Source of the DNA: Humibacillus xanthopallidus
GTDB taxonomy: Bacteria > Actinomycetota > Actinomycetes > Actinomycetales > Dermatophilaceae
DNA length: 64,000 nucleotides
Direction of reading: 5' to 3'
Assembly: GCF_006717145.1 (NCBI RefSeq)
Contig: NZ_VFQF01000001.1
Span: 186,001 to 250,000, forward strand
Under the pieces are notes generated by a model. It did not search any database. It had not been told where the DNA came from and worked only from the letters and a program-made list of their open reading frames with translations. The position numbers and the translations under genes are program-made. Below, piece by piece: positions 19,701 through 27,958 of the stretch. Each line of letters begins with the position of its first letter. The stretch's first letter is position 1.

Positions 19701-19706
19701 TACCTT
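19701..19706 (+). promoter_or_regulatory. -10 element of the cimA leader transcript
   Basis: TACCTT ends six bases before a GTG (19713) that opens the leader peptide, so the transcript probably starts at that GTG and is leaderless. No convincing -35 was seen, though TTTCGC lies at the right distance. Confidence 0.45.
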
Positions 19707-19712
19707 GAGCCT

Positions 19713-19757
19713 GTGATGACACGCCCCGTGCCGACCGGCACGCTCATTATCGAATAG
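19713..19757 (+). CDS. Leader peptide for citramalate synthase attenuation
   Basis: The frame from GTG 19713 (or ATG 19716) reads MMTRPVPTGTLIIE and stops at 19755-19757. Leu-Ile-Ile near the end (CTC ATT ATC) includes the rare ATT codon and sits just before two mutually exclusive-looking hairpins. Ribosome stalling at these codons when isoleucyl- or leucyl-tRNA is short would favour an antiterminated structure. The downstream gene makes an isoleucine precursor, which fits. No homologue was searched. Confidence 0.6.
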   Translation: MMTRPVPTGTLIIE

Positions 19758-19760
19758 CGC

Positions 19761-19812
19761 GACGAGCAACCCTCGTCGCGCAGACCTCCCAACCCTGGGG
19801 GGTCTTTTTGTT
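19761..19812 (+). terminator. Attenuator: anti-structure stem and Rho-independent terminator
   Basis: A first stem has arm GCGCGACGAG and its complement with loop caacc (about 19757-19781). It is followed by a terminator stem AGACCTCCC pairing with GGGGGGTCT (one G-U pair) and a run TTTTTGTTT ending near 19812. This is the only clear U-tract terminator in the window, and it lies between the leader peptide and cimA, so transcription attenuation is likely. Confidence 0.7.
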
Positions 19813-19958
19813 TCCCGAGGCGATCCCGGAGGAGACGTCGCGAGGCCCACGACGCCGAGCGACATCAGGAGAAGAGCAGGGGAAATGGCATCACACGGAG
19901 GGTCGACCGCCAGCTCGGCGGTCGACCGCGACCCCCAAGATCGAGGACACTGAAGGTC

Positions 19959-21539
19959 ATGGAAGCGCTGCACGTCTACGACACCACTCTGCGCGATGGT
20001 GCCCAGCAGGAGGGACTCAACCTCTCGGTGTCGGACAAGCTGGCGATTGCCGGGCTGCTCGACGACCTCGGGGTCGACTTCATCGAGGGGGGGTGGCCGG
20101 GCGCGAACCCCAAGGACACCGAGTTCTTCGAGCGCGCCCAGACCGAGCTGCACCTGCGGCACGCGACGCTGGCCGCCTTCGGTGCGACCCGTCGGGCCGG
20201 AGGCGCGGCCGCAACGGACCCCCAGGTCCAGGCTCTGCTCGACTCGAACGCCTCCGTCGTCTGCCTCGTCGCCAAGTCGCACACCGGCCACGTCGAGCGC
20301 GCCCTGCGCACGACGCTCGAGGAGAACCTCGCCATGGTCCGCGACACCGTGAGCCACCTCGTGGGTCAGGGGCGCCGGGTCTTCCTCGACTGCGAGCACT
20401 TCTTCGACGGCTGGCACCTCGACCGCGACTACGCCCTCTCCGTCGTGCGCACCGCGCACGAGGCCGGGGCCGAGGTCGTCGTGCTCTGCGACACGAACGG
20501 CGGCATGCTGCCCCACCAGGTCGAGGAGGTCGTCGCCGACGTCATCGCCTCGACGGGTGCCCGGGTCGGTGCGCACTGCCACAACGACACGGGCTGTGCG
20601 GCCGCCAACTCCGTCGCCGCGGTGCGAGCCGGCGCCACGCACGTGCAGGGCACTGTCAATGGCTACGGCGAGCGCACCGGCAACGCCGACCTCGTGACGG
20701 TCGCCGCCAACCTCCAGTTCAAGCTCGGGCTCGACGTCATGGAGCGCGAGACCTTCGCGCGGGCCATGCACATAGCCCACGCGATCAGCGAGGTCACCAA
20801 CGTCCCCGCCTACAGCCGCCAGCCCTACGTCGGCGCAAGCGCCTTCGCGCACAAGGCCGGCTTGCACGCGAGCGCCCTCAAGGTCGACCCCGACCTCTAC
20901 CAGCACATGGACCCGGCGCTCGTCGGCAACGGCATGCGCACGCTCGTCAGCGACATGGCGGGCCGCGCGAGCATCGAGCTCAAGGCGCGCGAGGCGGGCC
21001 TCGACCTCACCGGACACCCGCAGGTTGTGGCCTCCGTGCTCGCCGAGGTCAAGGACCTCGAGCTGCGCGGCTGGACCTTCGACGCCGCCGACGCGACCGT
21101 CGAGCTCATGCTCCGCGAGGCGCTCGAGCCCGGCTGCACCGACTTCTTCGAGGTCGAGTCGTGGCGGGTCATCACCGACTCGACCGGCGAGGGCGACGCC
21201 ACGTCGGAGGCCACGGTCAAGCTGCGCGCCGGCGGCGCTCGCCTCATCGCGACAGGTGAGGGCAACGGTCCGGTCAACGCGCTCGACCACGCGCTGCGCG
21301 ACGCCTTGACCCGCGCCTACCCCGAGATCGAGAAGATCGAGCTCATCGACTTCCGCGTGCGCATCCTCGACGCCTCGCACGGCACCGACGCCGTGACCCG
21401 CGTGCTCATCGAGACCTCCGACGGCGAGACGTCATGGGACACCATCGGCGTCGCCGGCTCGATCCTCGCCGCGTCGTGGCGCGCGCTCACCGACGGCATC
21501 GTCTACGGCCTGCTGCGTCAGGGCGTGTCGCGCCGCTGA
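19959..21539 (+). CDS. cimA: Citramalate synthase (LeuA/HMGL-like family)
   Basis: This 526-residue protein has an HMGL-like TIM barrel with the metal-site start YDTTLRDGAQQEG and the HCHNDTG motif. It ends in a LeuA-type allosteric dimer domain near residues 390-520. The family condenses pyruvate and acetyl-CoA to citramalate, giving 2-oxobutyrate for isoleucine without threonine deaminase. The GGWPGANPKDTEFF segment supports CimA over 2-isopropylmalate synthase. The ATG at 19959 follows GAAGG. The gene ends 22 bp inside bioD, which is transcribed the other way. Confidence 0.92.
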   Translation: MEALHVYDTTLRDGAQQEGLNLSVSDKLAIAGLLDDLGVDFIEGGWPGANPKDTEFFERAQTELHLRHATLAAFGATRRAGGAAATDPQVQALLDSNASVVCLVAKSHTGHVERALRTTLEENLAMVRDTVSHLVGQGRRVFLDCEHFFDGWHLDRDYALSVVRTAHEAGAEVVVLCDTNGGMLPHQVEEVVADVIASTGARVGAHCHNDTGCAAANSVAAVRAGATHVQGTVNGYGERTGNADLVTVAANLQFKLGLDVMERETFARAMHIAHAISEVTNVPAYSRQPYVGASAFAHKAGLHASALKVDPDLYQHMDPALVGNGMRTLVSDMAGRASIELKAREAGLDLTGHPQVVASVLAEVKDLELRGWTFDAADATVELMLREALEPGCTDFFEVESWRVITDSTGEGDATSEATVKLRAGGARLIATGEGNGPVNALDHALRDALTRAYPEIEKIELIDFRVRILDASHGTDAVTRVLIETSDGETSWDTIGVAGSILAASWRALTDGIVYGLLRQGVSRR

Positions 21540-22240
21540 GACGCTGCGGCCCGGCTCGCGAGGCCGGGTAGCCACCCCGTCGCCGCCGCGCAGAAGGCGG
21601 CGGGGTCGAGCCTCGGCGCTCCGGTGGGCACGGCGCCCAGCAGACCCTCCGGTAGCGCCGACAGGTAGTCGCGGTTCGACGTCTCGATGACCGTCGGATC
21701 GGTCGGCCACGACCCGAGCACGATGCCTAGCTCGCGGATTCCTCTGCGCTGCAGTGCTTCTCGGGTCAGCATGGTGTGGTTGAGCGTGCCGAGCGCACTG
21801 CGGGACACGACGAGGACGCCACAGTCGCCGACGCGCTTCACGAGGTCGGCGAGCGTGGCGCCTGCCTCGGTCAGCTCGACGAGAAGCCCACCGGCGCCCT
21901 CGACGACGACATGGTCGTGGCCGCTCGCGAGCGTCTCGATCGTCGTGAGGTGGTCGTCGAGCGTGGGCAGCGTTGCCCCCTCGAGCGCCGCTGCCGGGCG
22001 GGGTGCCATCGGCGCGAGCAGCCGGACGCCTTCGTGCGTGGGCGCGCCCGTCAGGCGCGACACCTCCGCCATGTCTCCCACGTCGCGCGGGCCGACGCCC
22101 GTCTGGGTGGGTTTGTATGCCGTCACGAGCAGTCCCGCCGCCCGCAGCGTCGCGCACACGGCCGCCGTCACGACGGTCTTGCCCACTTCGGTGTCGGTGC
22201 CCGTGACGACGACGACCCGAGGCAGGCTGCCGACCGTCAT
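21518..22240 (-). CDS. bioD: Dethiobiotin synthetase
   Basis: BioD closes the ureido ring of dethiobiotin from 7,8-diaminopelargonate, CO2 and ATP. The 240-residue product shows the P-loop GTDTEVGKTVV at the N-terminus, KPTQTG and the EGAGGLLVEL segment. Its start overlaps the bioF stop by 4 bp, and its end overlaps the convergent cimA gene by 22 bp. It is the last gene of the bioB-bioA-bioF-bioD operon. The octamer at 22115 encodes Ala-Tyr. Confidence 0.95.
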   Translation of the reverse strand: MTVGSLPRVVVVTGTDTEVGKTVVTAAVCATLRAAGLLVTAYKPTQTGVGPRDVGDMAEVSRLTGAPTHEGVRLLAPMAPRPAAALEGATLPTLDDHLTTIETLASGHDHVVVEGAGGLLVELTEAGATLADLVKRVGDCGVLVVSRSALGTLNHTMLTREALQRRGIRELGIVLGSWPTDPTVIETSNRDYLSALPEGLLGAVPTGAPRLDPAAFCAAATGWLPGLASRAAASQRRDTP

Positions 22241-23412
22241 GCCGCTGCTCCGCAGTGGGTCGCGGCGACCTCGGCGATGAGCCGTGCGGCGGCGGCGACG
22301 TCGGCGGGGAAGAGATCGGCCCGTGCCGTCACTCGGAGCCGCGAGACGCCGTCGGGCACGCTCGGCGGGCGGAAGCAGCCGACGAGCACGCCGCGCTCGC
22401 GCAGCGCGAGGCAGGCCGCCACAGCCGCATCCGGTGAGGGCATCGGCAGCGACTGCACCGCTCCTGCCGCGGGCTCGATGGCGAGGGCCTCGGCGATCGT
22501 CTCGGCGTGCGTGCGGACCCGGCCGGCCAGGTCAGCGTCGGACGCGACGATGCCGGCCGCCGCCGCAGCAGCGGCTGCCGCAGCGGGTGCGAGGCCGGTG
22601 TCGAAGATGAAGCTCCGCGCCGTGTTGACGAGGTGGTCACGCACGGCCGGTGGCGCGAGGACGGCGCCTCCCTGCGATCCGAGCGCCTTGCTCAGCGTCA
22701 TGGTGAGCACGAGGCCCGCGGCCCCGGTGAGCCCGAGTGCGGCGACGAGGCCGCGCCCCTGGCCGGCGACCCCGATGCCGTGGGCCTCGTCGACGACGAG
22801 GAGGGCGTCGTGGCGGGCGCACACCTCGAGCAGCTCCTCGAGCGGCGCGGCATCACCGAGGACCGAGTAGATCGACTCGACGGCGACGAGGACCCGCGAG
22901 CCGGCACGCCGCTCCAGCTCCCGGTCGAGGTCGACCGGGTCGGAGTGCGCGAACGTCGCGTGCGGGACCCGCGACATGCGGGCCGCGTCGTGCAGGGAGG
23001 CGTGCGCGTGCGCGTCGAGCAGGATCTCGGCCCCGCGTCCGCTGAGTGCGGTGAGGGCTCCGAGGTTGGCGGCATACCCGGTCGAGAAGGCGAGGGCGCT
23101 CGGCTGGCCGGTGAGCGCGCACAGCGCGGCCTCGAGCTCGCGGTGGACGGGGAGGGTGCCGGTCACGAGGCGGCTCGCGGTGGCGGAGGCGCCGTAGCGG
23201 TCGAGCGCGGTGTGGGCGGCGGCGATCACGCGCGGGTCCTGCGAGAGGCCGAGGTAGTCGTTGGACGCCAGGTCGAGCACGGGAGCGCCGCCTCCGTCGA
23301 GGCTTCCCTGGACGCGGCCCTCGCGGAGCACCGGGTCGGAGCGCACCGTGCCGCGGGCGCGGCGCAGGTCGGCGCGCTCGGCGAGCCAGGCCTCCCAGCC
23401 ACTGGCAGTCAT
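22237..23412 (-). CDS. bioF: 8-amino-7-oxononanoate synthase
   Basis: BioF is a fold-type I PLP enzyme joining pimeloyl thioester and alanine. The 391-residue length is typical. DEAHGIGVAGQGRG and the PLP-lysine motif TLSKALGSQGG are present. It overlaps bioD by 4 bp and bioA by 4 bp, so the operon is translationally coupled. An alanine run near residues 280-290 is a low-complexity helix, not a frame error. Confidence 0.95.
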   Translation of the reverse strand: MTASGWEAWLAERADLRRARGTVRSDPVLREGRVQGSLDGGGAPVLDLASNDYLGLSQDPRVIAAAHTALDRYGASATASRLVTGTLPVHRELEAALCALTGQPSALAFSTGYAANLGALTALSGRGAEILLDAHAHASLHDAARMSRVPHATFAHSDPVDLDRELERRAGSRVLVAVESIYSVLGDAAPLEELLEVCARHDALLVVDEAHGIGVAGQGRGLVAALGLTGAAGLVLTMTLSKALGSQGGAVLAPPAVRDHLVNTARSFIFDTGLAPAAAAAAAAAAGIVASDADLAGRVRTHAETIAEALAIEPAAGAVQSLPMPSPDAAVAACLALRERGVLVGCFRPPSVPDGVSRLRVTARADLFPADVAAAARLIAEVAATHCGAAA

Positions 23413-24749
23413 CCGTGCACCTCCTCGACGGCTCCGACGATGCCCGCGGCGATGCGGTGCACGTCGTCGTCGGTGCAGACGTAGGGCGGCATCGTGTAGA
23501 CGAGGTCGCGGAACGGGCGCACCCAGACCCCCCGGCGCAGGGCTGCTCGGGTCACCCGAGGCACGTCGACGGGACCGGCCAGCTGGACGACGCCCACCGC
23601 TCCGAGGGTGCGCACGTCACGCACCTGAGACAGGCTGCGCGCCGGCGCCAGGTGCTCATCGAGCAGGCGTGCGATGCGGGGCACCTCGTCCTTCCACCCT
23701 GCCTCGACGAGCTCGAGCGAGGCGTTGGCGACAGCGCAGGCCAACGGGTTGGCCATGAAGGTAGGCCCGTGCAGCAGGGCTCGGTAGGACGACGACGTGA
23801 TGGCATCACCCACCCTCGCGGTCGCGAGAACTGCTGCGAGAGTGAGATATCCGCCCGTGAGGGCCTTGCCTACGCACATGATGTCGGGGGCGACGTCTGC
23901 CCACTCGGAGGCGAAGAGCCTTCCGGTGCGGCCGAATCCGGTGGCGATCTCGTCGACGACCAGCAGGAGGCCGTGGTCGTCGGCGACCTCGCGGAGCACC
24001 CGCAGGCAGCGGGGGTCGTAGACGTGCATGCCGCCGGCGCCCTGCAGCACCGGCTCGACGACGACGGCGGCCAGCTCGTCGTGATGGCGGTCGGCCAGGG
24101 CCTCGACCTCCGTGGTCCATGCCGAGAACGCGAGATCGTCGCTCTCCCAGTGCTCCTCACCGGTCTCTGTCATGCGGAGCCGCGCGGCCGGTGGGCGTGG
24201 GGCGAAGACCTGTCGAGCCAGCACCCCGGGGAAGGCGGAGTGCATGCCGTCCACGGGGTCGCACACGCTCATCGCGGCGAAGGTGTCACCGTGATAGCCG
24301 CCCCGGACGGTGAGGAAGCGCTGCCGCTCCGGTCGCCCCACAGCAGCCTGGAACTGCAGCGCCAGCTTGAGGGCGACCTCAACCGACACGGATCCTGAGT
24401 CGGCGAAGAAGACGTGGGCCATCGGCCCGGGTGCGATGGCCGTGAGCCGCTCGGCGAGCGCGACGGCCGGCTCGTGGGTCAGGCCACCGAACATGACGTG
24501 GCTGAAGCGGTCGATCTGCGCGTGGGCAGCGGCGTCGAGCTCGGGGTGCCGGTAGCCGTGGATCGCGCACCACCAGGACGCCATCGCATCGGTCGCCGTG
24601 AACTGCTCGCCGTCAGACGCGCTCAGCTCGAGGGTGACGCCGGAGGCCGAGCGGACGGCATACGGCTCGGGGCCGTCGAGGGGGGCGTAGGGGTGCCACA
24701 CGAGCCCGCGGTCGCGGCTCGTGAGCGTGGAGCCCGAGCCGTCAGGCAT
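23409..24749 (-). CDS. bioA: Adenosylmethionine-8-amino-7-oxononanoate aminotransferase
   Basis: BioA uses S-adenosylmethionine as amino donor to make 7,8-diaminopelargonate. The protein has 446 residues with [38 protein letters not shown] and the PLP-lysine region [10 protein letters not shown]. The ATG at 24747-24749 was chosen because the conserved region begins soon after it; the frame is open further upstream only as a shadow over bioB. It overlaps the end of bioB by 8 bp. Confidence 0.95.
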   Translation of the reverse strand: MPDGSGSTLTSRDRGLVWHPYAPLDGPEPYAVRSASGVTLELSASDGEQFTATDAMASWWCAIHGYRHPELDAAAHAQIDRFSHVMFGGLTHEPAVALAERLTAIAPGPMAHVFFADSGSVSVEVALKLALQFQAAVGRPERQRFLTVRGGYHGDTFAAMSVCDPVDGMHSAFPGVLARQVFAPRPPAARLRMTETGEEHWESDDLAFSAWTTEVEALADRHHDELAAVVVEPVLQGAGGMHVYDPRCLRVLREVADDHGLLLVVDEIATGFGRTGRLFASEWADVAPDIMCVGKALTGGYLTLAAVLATARVGDAITSSSYRALLHGPTFMANPLACAVANASLELVEAGWKDEVPRIARLLDEHLAPARSLSQVRDVRTLGAVGVVQLAGPVDVPRVTRAALRRGVWVRPFRDLVYTMPPYVCTDDDVHRIAAGIVGAVEEVHG

Positions 24750-25818
24750 TGGCCGGCAGGTCGGTGCCGGCGCCCCGGCGACGCTTGGACGGGTCGTGCG
24801 AGTCGCTGTCCTCGGGGCTGTCGGGGCCCGCATCCGCCGCCTCGGCGCCAAGCACGACGAAGCCGTTGTCGCGGATCAGCTCGAGGTCGGCCTCGGCAGC
24901 CTGACCCTCGGAGGTGAGGTAGTCACCGAGGAAGATCGAGTTAGCGACGTGGAGGGCGGGCCCCTGCAGCGACCTCAGGTGCATCTCACGACCGCCGGCG
25001 ATGCGAATCTCCTTGTCAGGACAGACGAACCGTGCCGCGGCGAGGATGCGCAGGCAGCGACCGGGCGTCAGCTCCCACGTGCCCTCGAGGGGGGTGCCGT
25101 CGAAGGGCATGAGGAAGTTGACGGGGATGGAGTCGGAACCGAGGTCACGCAGCGCGACGAGGGCCTCGACGAGCTGCTCGTCGCTCTCGCCCAGTCCGGC
25201 GATGAGTCCCGAGCAGGGCGAGAGGCCGGCATCCTTGGCACGGTTGACGGTGTCGACGCGGTCGGCGTAGGTGTGGCTCGTGACGATGTCGTCGTGGTGC
25301 GACTCGGCGGTGTTGATGTTGTGGTTGTAGGCGTCGACGCCGGCGGCGCGCAGCCGCTCGGCCTGCCCGTCCTTGAGCAGCCCGAGGCACGCGCACACCT
25401 CGACGTCGGGGTGCTCCGACTTCAGCGCGCCGACCATGCCTGCCACCCGCTCGACGTCGCGGTCGGTGGGGCCGCGGCCGCTCGAGACCATGCAGATGCG
25501 GCTCGCTCCGCCGCGCAGGCCGGCCGTCGCCTGCTCGACCGCCTCGTCCGCCTTGAGCCAGGTGTACTTGAGGATGTCGGCCTGCGAGCCGAGACGCTGC
25601 GAGCAGTAGTGGCAGTCCTCGGGGCACAGGCCCGACTTGAGGTTGACGAGGTAGTTGACCTTCACGGTGTTGCCGAAGTGCTTGCGGCGCAAGCGCGCTG
25701 CCGCCGCAACGAGCGGCAGCAGCTCGTCGTCGGTGGCGCGGAGGACGTCGAGGGCGTCGTCGGCGCCGGCAGCACCTCCGGCGAGGACGGCGTCGGCGAG
25801 GTCGTCGAAGCGGGTCAT
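24742..25818 (-). CDS. bioB: Biotin synthase (radical SAM)
   Basis: BioB inserts sulfur into dethiobiotin. The 358-residue protein has the radical-SAM cluster CPEDCHYC near residue 65, [15 protein letters not shown], and a long acidic, basic-ended C-terminal tail ([19 protein letters not shown]). The ATG at 25816-25818 has AAGGAGCC close by. An upstream ATG at 25854 would lie inside the operator and is unlikely to be used. It is the first gene of the operon and faces the BioQ-like repressor gene. Confidence 0.96.
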   Translation of the reverse strand: MTRFDDLADAVLAGGAAGADDALDVLRATDDELLPLVAAAARLRRKHFGNTVKVNYLVNLKSGLCPEDCHYCSQRLGSQADILKYTWLKADEAVEQATAGLRGGASRICMVSSGRGPTDRDVERVAGMVGALKSEHPDVEVCACLGLLKDGQAERLRAAGVDAYNHNINTAESHHDDIVTSHTYADRVDTVNRAKDAGLSPCSGLIAGLGESDEQLVEALVALRDLGSDSIPVNFLMPFDGTPLEGTWELTPGRCLRILAAARFVCPDKEIRIAGGREMHLRSLQGPALHVANSIFLGDYLTSEGQAAEADLELIRDNGFVVLGAEAADAGPDSPEDSDSHDPSKRRRGAGTDLPANA

Positions 25819-25839
25819 GCGGGCTCCTTGCGCACGTCG

Positions 25840-25870
25840 TTGAACGGTGTTCAACTTGAACGGTGTTCAG
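25840..25870. promoter_or_regulatory. Two tandem BioQ-type operators
   Basis: Two copies of TTGAACGGTGTTCA (25840-25854, 25856-25870) are interrupted palindromes (TGAAC-ggt-GTTCA) with centres 16 bp apart. They lie between bioB and the divergent TetR gene. BioQ of corynebacteria and mycobacteria binds similar TGAAC/GTTCA sites. Binding would block the bioB promoter (CATACT on the minus strand as possible -10) and probably the regulator's own promoter. Confidence 0.8.
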
Positions 25871-25940
25871 TATGCCGACTCGCTAGGGTCGGCTGTCAAC
25901 GCGGGTCCACCGGGAGTCGCCGGGTGAGGAAGAGGGTGGC

Positions 25941-26498
25941 GTGGCGCTCAGCCGGGAGCAGGTTGTCCGCACGGCGGTGGAGCTCCTGCGCCGCTACGGC
26001 CTCGGGGACCTCTCGATGCGCCGCCTCGCCCGCGAGCTCGGAGTGGCTCCCGGTGCGCTCTACTGGCACGTCGCCAACAAGCAGGAGCTGCTCGTCGAGG
26101 TGGCCGACGCCCTGCTCGCGGAGGTGCCCGAGGTCTCGGGTGACCGCCCGCCTGCGGAGGCACTCGCCGCGCTCGCCCTCGCCATCCGCGAGGCGGTCGC
26201 TCCCGTGCCGGACGGCGCCGACGTCGTGGCCCTCGCGTATGCCGTCGAGCCGGGCGCCGCGCGGCCGCTGCGCGAGGTGACCCGGCTGCTCGCCGCTGCC
26301 GGGGTGCCGCTCGGCGAGCGTGAGCACGTGGCGGCCCTCGTCGTGCACCACATCCTGGGATCCGTTGCAGCGCAGCAGGATCGGGCGCTTGCTGCGGCGG
26401 TGGACCCGGAGCTGCCGGCGCCCGACGCGGTGGGGGAGACCAAGGCCTTCGAGATCGGGATGGGCGTCATCGTGAGGGGGCTCACGGCATACCGCTGA
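25941..26498 (+). CDS. bioQ: TetR-family repressor of biotin genes (BioQ-like)
   Basis: This 185-residue TetR regulator has a helix-turn-helix in residues about 5-50 (SMRRLARELGVAPGALYWHV) and a TetR-type C-terminal ligand domain. It is divergent from bioBAFD with two shared palindromes in between, the layout of BioQ in other actinobacteria. The GTG at 25941 follows GAGGAAGAGGG. A possible -10 TAGGGT lies at 25884-25889. The gene symbol rests on context and operator type. The octamer occurs twice in it, at 26237 and across the last codons at 26485. Confidence 0.8.
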   Translation: MALSREQVVRTAVELLRRYGLGDLSMRRLARELGVAPGALYWHVANKQELLVEVADALLAEVPEVSGDRPPAEALAALALAIREAVAPVPDGADVVALAYAVEPGAARPLREVTRLLAAAGVPLGEREHVAALVVHHILGSVAAQQDRALAAAVDPELPAPDAVGETKAFEIGMGVIVRGLTAYR

Positions 26499-26553
26499 GC
26501 TGTGGCGATGTGTGAGTGGTGGCCCGCCCAGCGGCGGCGCCCGGGCATGCGAA

Positions 26554-26583
26554 GTGCTGGGCGGCTCAGGCCCCGCCCAGCAC
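26554..26583 (+). terminator. Hairpin after bioQ
   Basis: GTGCTGGGCGG (26554-26564) pairs with its complement (26573-26583) across an 8-nt loop. It lies 56 bp after the bioQ stop and 156 bp before the next gene. The remaining gap holds no recognised feature. Confidence 0.6.
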
Positions 26584-26739
26584 CACCCCCCTGCAGGGTG
26601 TGGAGTGTCGACGCGCGTGCCTGAACCTTCGCCGACACCCTTCAGAGCACGGGGGCGCGGCGCTGATACATCTCCCCGCACAGATGTCCGGGCGCCTTCG
26701 GCACGCCTGCCGTGGCGCGCGGGGTGGCACAGTGGAGCG

Positions 26740-27225
26740 ATGCCGCTGAGAACGAGCACCCACTGGTTCGGGGTCGTGCTCGACTGCCCCGATGCGTCCG
26801 AGCTCGCCCACTTCTACGAGCGCCTGCTGGGCTGGACCATCTTCAAGGACACGCCGCAGTGGGCCACCCTCGCGCCGTCGGCGGATGCCGGCTACAACCT
26901 CGCCTTCCAGCAGGAGCCCCACTACGTGCGGCCGGTGTGGCCGAGTCGTCCGGGCGAGCCGCTCATGATGTCGCACCTCGACCTCGAGGTCGATGACCTC
27001 GAGCACGCGACGGCGTATGCCGTGGAGGTCGGCGCGCAGCTCGCCTCGTTCCAGCCGCAGGAGGACGTACGCGTCATGCTCGATCCCGCGGGGCACCCCT
27101 TCTGCCTCTACGTCGACGTCGAGGACGTCGACGAGTCGGGCGAGAAGTCCGAGGGGCCCCAAGGCTCCGAGGGCTCCGAGGGCTCTGAGGGCTCTGAGGG
27201 CACCGAGGGCACCGAGTCGACATGA
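26740..27225 (+). CDS. VOC/glyoxalase-like protein with Ser-Glu-Gly repeat tail
   Basis: This 161-residue protein has one glyoxalase/bleomycin-resistance (VOC) fold: HWFGVVLDCPD, HFYERLLGW, a metal-site-like HLDLEVDDLEHA and GHPFCLYV. After about residue 135 comes an acidic low-complexity tail made of repeated Gly-Ser-Glu triplets encoded by a tandem 9-bp unit (about 27160-27216). The substrate is unknown. The ATG at 26740 is preceded by GTGGAG. Its stop overlaps the ATG of the next gene, so the pair is co-translated. Confidence 0.82.
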   Translation: MPLRTSTHWFGVVLDCPDASELAHFYERLLGWTIFKDTPQWATLAPSADAGYNLAFQQEPHYVRPVWPSRPGEPLMMSHLDLEVDDLEHATAYAVEVGAQLASFQPQEDVRVMLDPAGHPFCLYVDVEDVDESGEKSEGPQGSEGSEGSEGSEGTEGTEST

Positions 27226-27848
27226 CGACGGTGCCGCCGGCCGGGGCGTCGACCTGGGTGCTGCTCGAGGGCGCCAGCGACGTCGCTGCCGTGCGTGTCC
27301 TGGCGCAGCGCGCCGGGCTGCCGCTCGACGGCTCCGGCACGCGGCTCGTCGACATGGGTGGGGCGACCAACGTCCGCCGGCACCTTCTCGATGCTGCGCG
27401 GGCGGCCGCGAGTCCTCGGGTGCTCGGCATGTGCGACATCAAGGAGGCCGGCTTCTTCATCCGGGCCCTGCGAGACCTGGGCTGCGACGTCACCTCCGCG
27501 CAGGCGCTACCCGGGTGGGGCTTCCAGCTCTGCGACCGCGACCTCGAGGACGAGCTGATGCGGGCGCTCGGGCCCGGCCGGGTGCGCGCGGTGTTCGAGG
27601 ACCTCGGGCTGACCGACCGCTTCGCCACCTTCACGCAGCAGCCGGCGTGGGCGGCCCGTGACTTCCATGAGCAGGCGCACCGCTTCGCGGGGGTCGCGTC
27701 CGGGCGCAAGGAGCTCATGGCGGAGGCCCTCGCCCTGGCCCTGCACCCGAGGTCGTTGCCTGCTCCTCTGCGCGGGCTGCTCGATGACCTCGCCGGCGAA
27801 GGCCCGACCTTCGCCTCGCTCGGGGCGTCGGAGCGCACCGGCTCATGA
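27222..27848 (+). CDS. Stand-alone OLD-type TOPRIM domain protein
   Basis: The 208-residue product starts with WVLLEGASDVAAVRVLAQRAG, the first acidic motif of TOPRIM domains of the OLD nuclease family. It continues with CDIKEAGFF, a probable second acidic motif. No ABC-type ATPase domain is attached, in contrast to full OLD proteins. A nucleic-acid processing or nucleotidyl-transfer role is the family expectation. It overlaps the VOC gene by 4 bp. No partner ATPase is visible nearby. Confidence 0.7.
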   Translation: MTTVPPAGASTWVLLEGASDVAAVRVLAQRAGLPLDGSGTRLVDMGGATNVRRHLLDAARAAASPRVLGMCDIKEAGFFIRALRDLGCDVTSAQALPGWGFQLCDRDLEDELMRALGPGRVRAVFEDLGLTDRFATFTQQPAWAARDFHEQAHRFAGVASGRKELMAEALALALHPRSLPAPLRGLLDDLAGEGPTFASLGASERTGS

Positions 27849-27958
27849 CGTCGGGGCGAACGCCCTGACATGTGAGATGCGCCCGGTATGCCCCATCTCG
27901 GCCCGCAGCGCCACGCCCGGTGCCACAGTGGGAGGAGCCGAGCGAGGAGGGGGATCTC

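Noticed and set aside
19068-19722. Several short open frames on both strands in the palindrome array
   Set aside because: They repeat the same peptide because the DNA repeats; no ribosome sites and no bias beyond the repeat.
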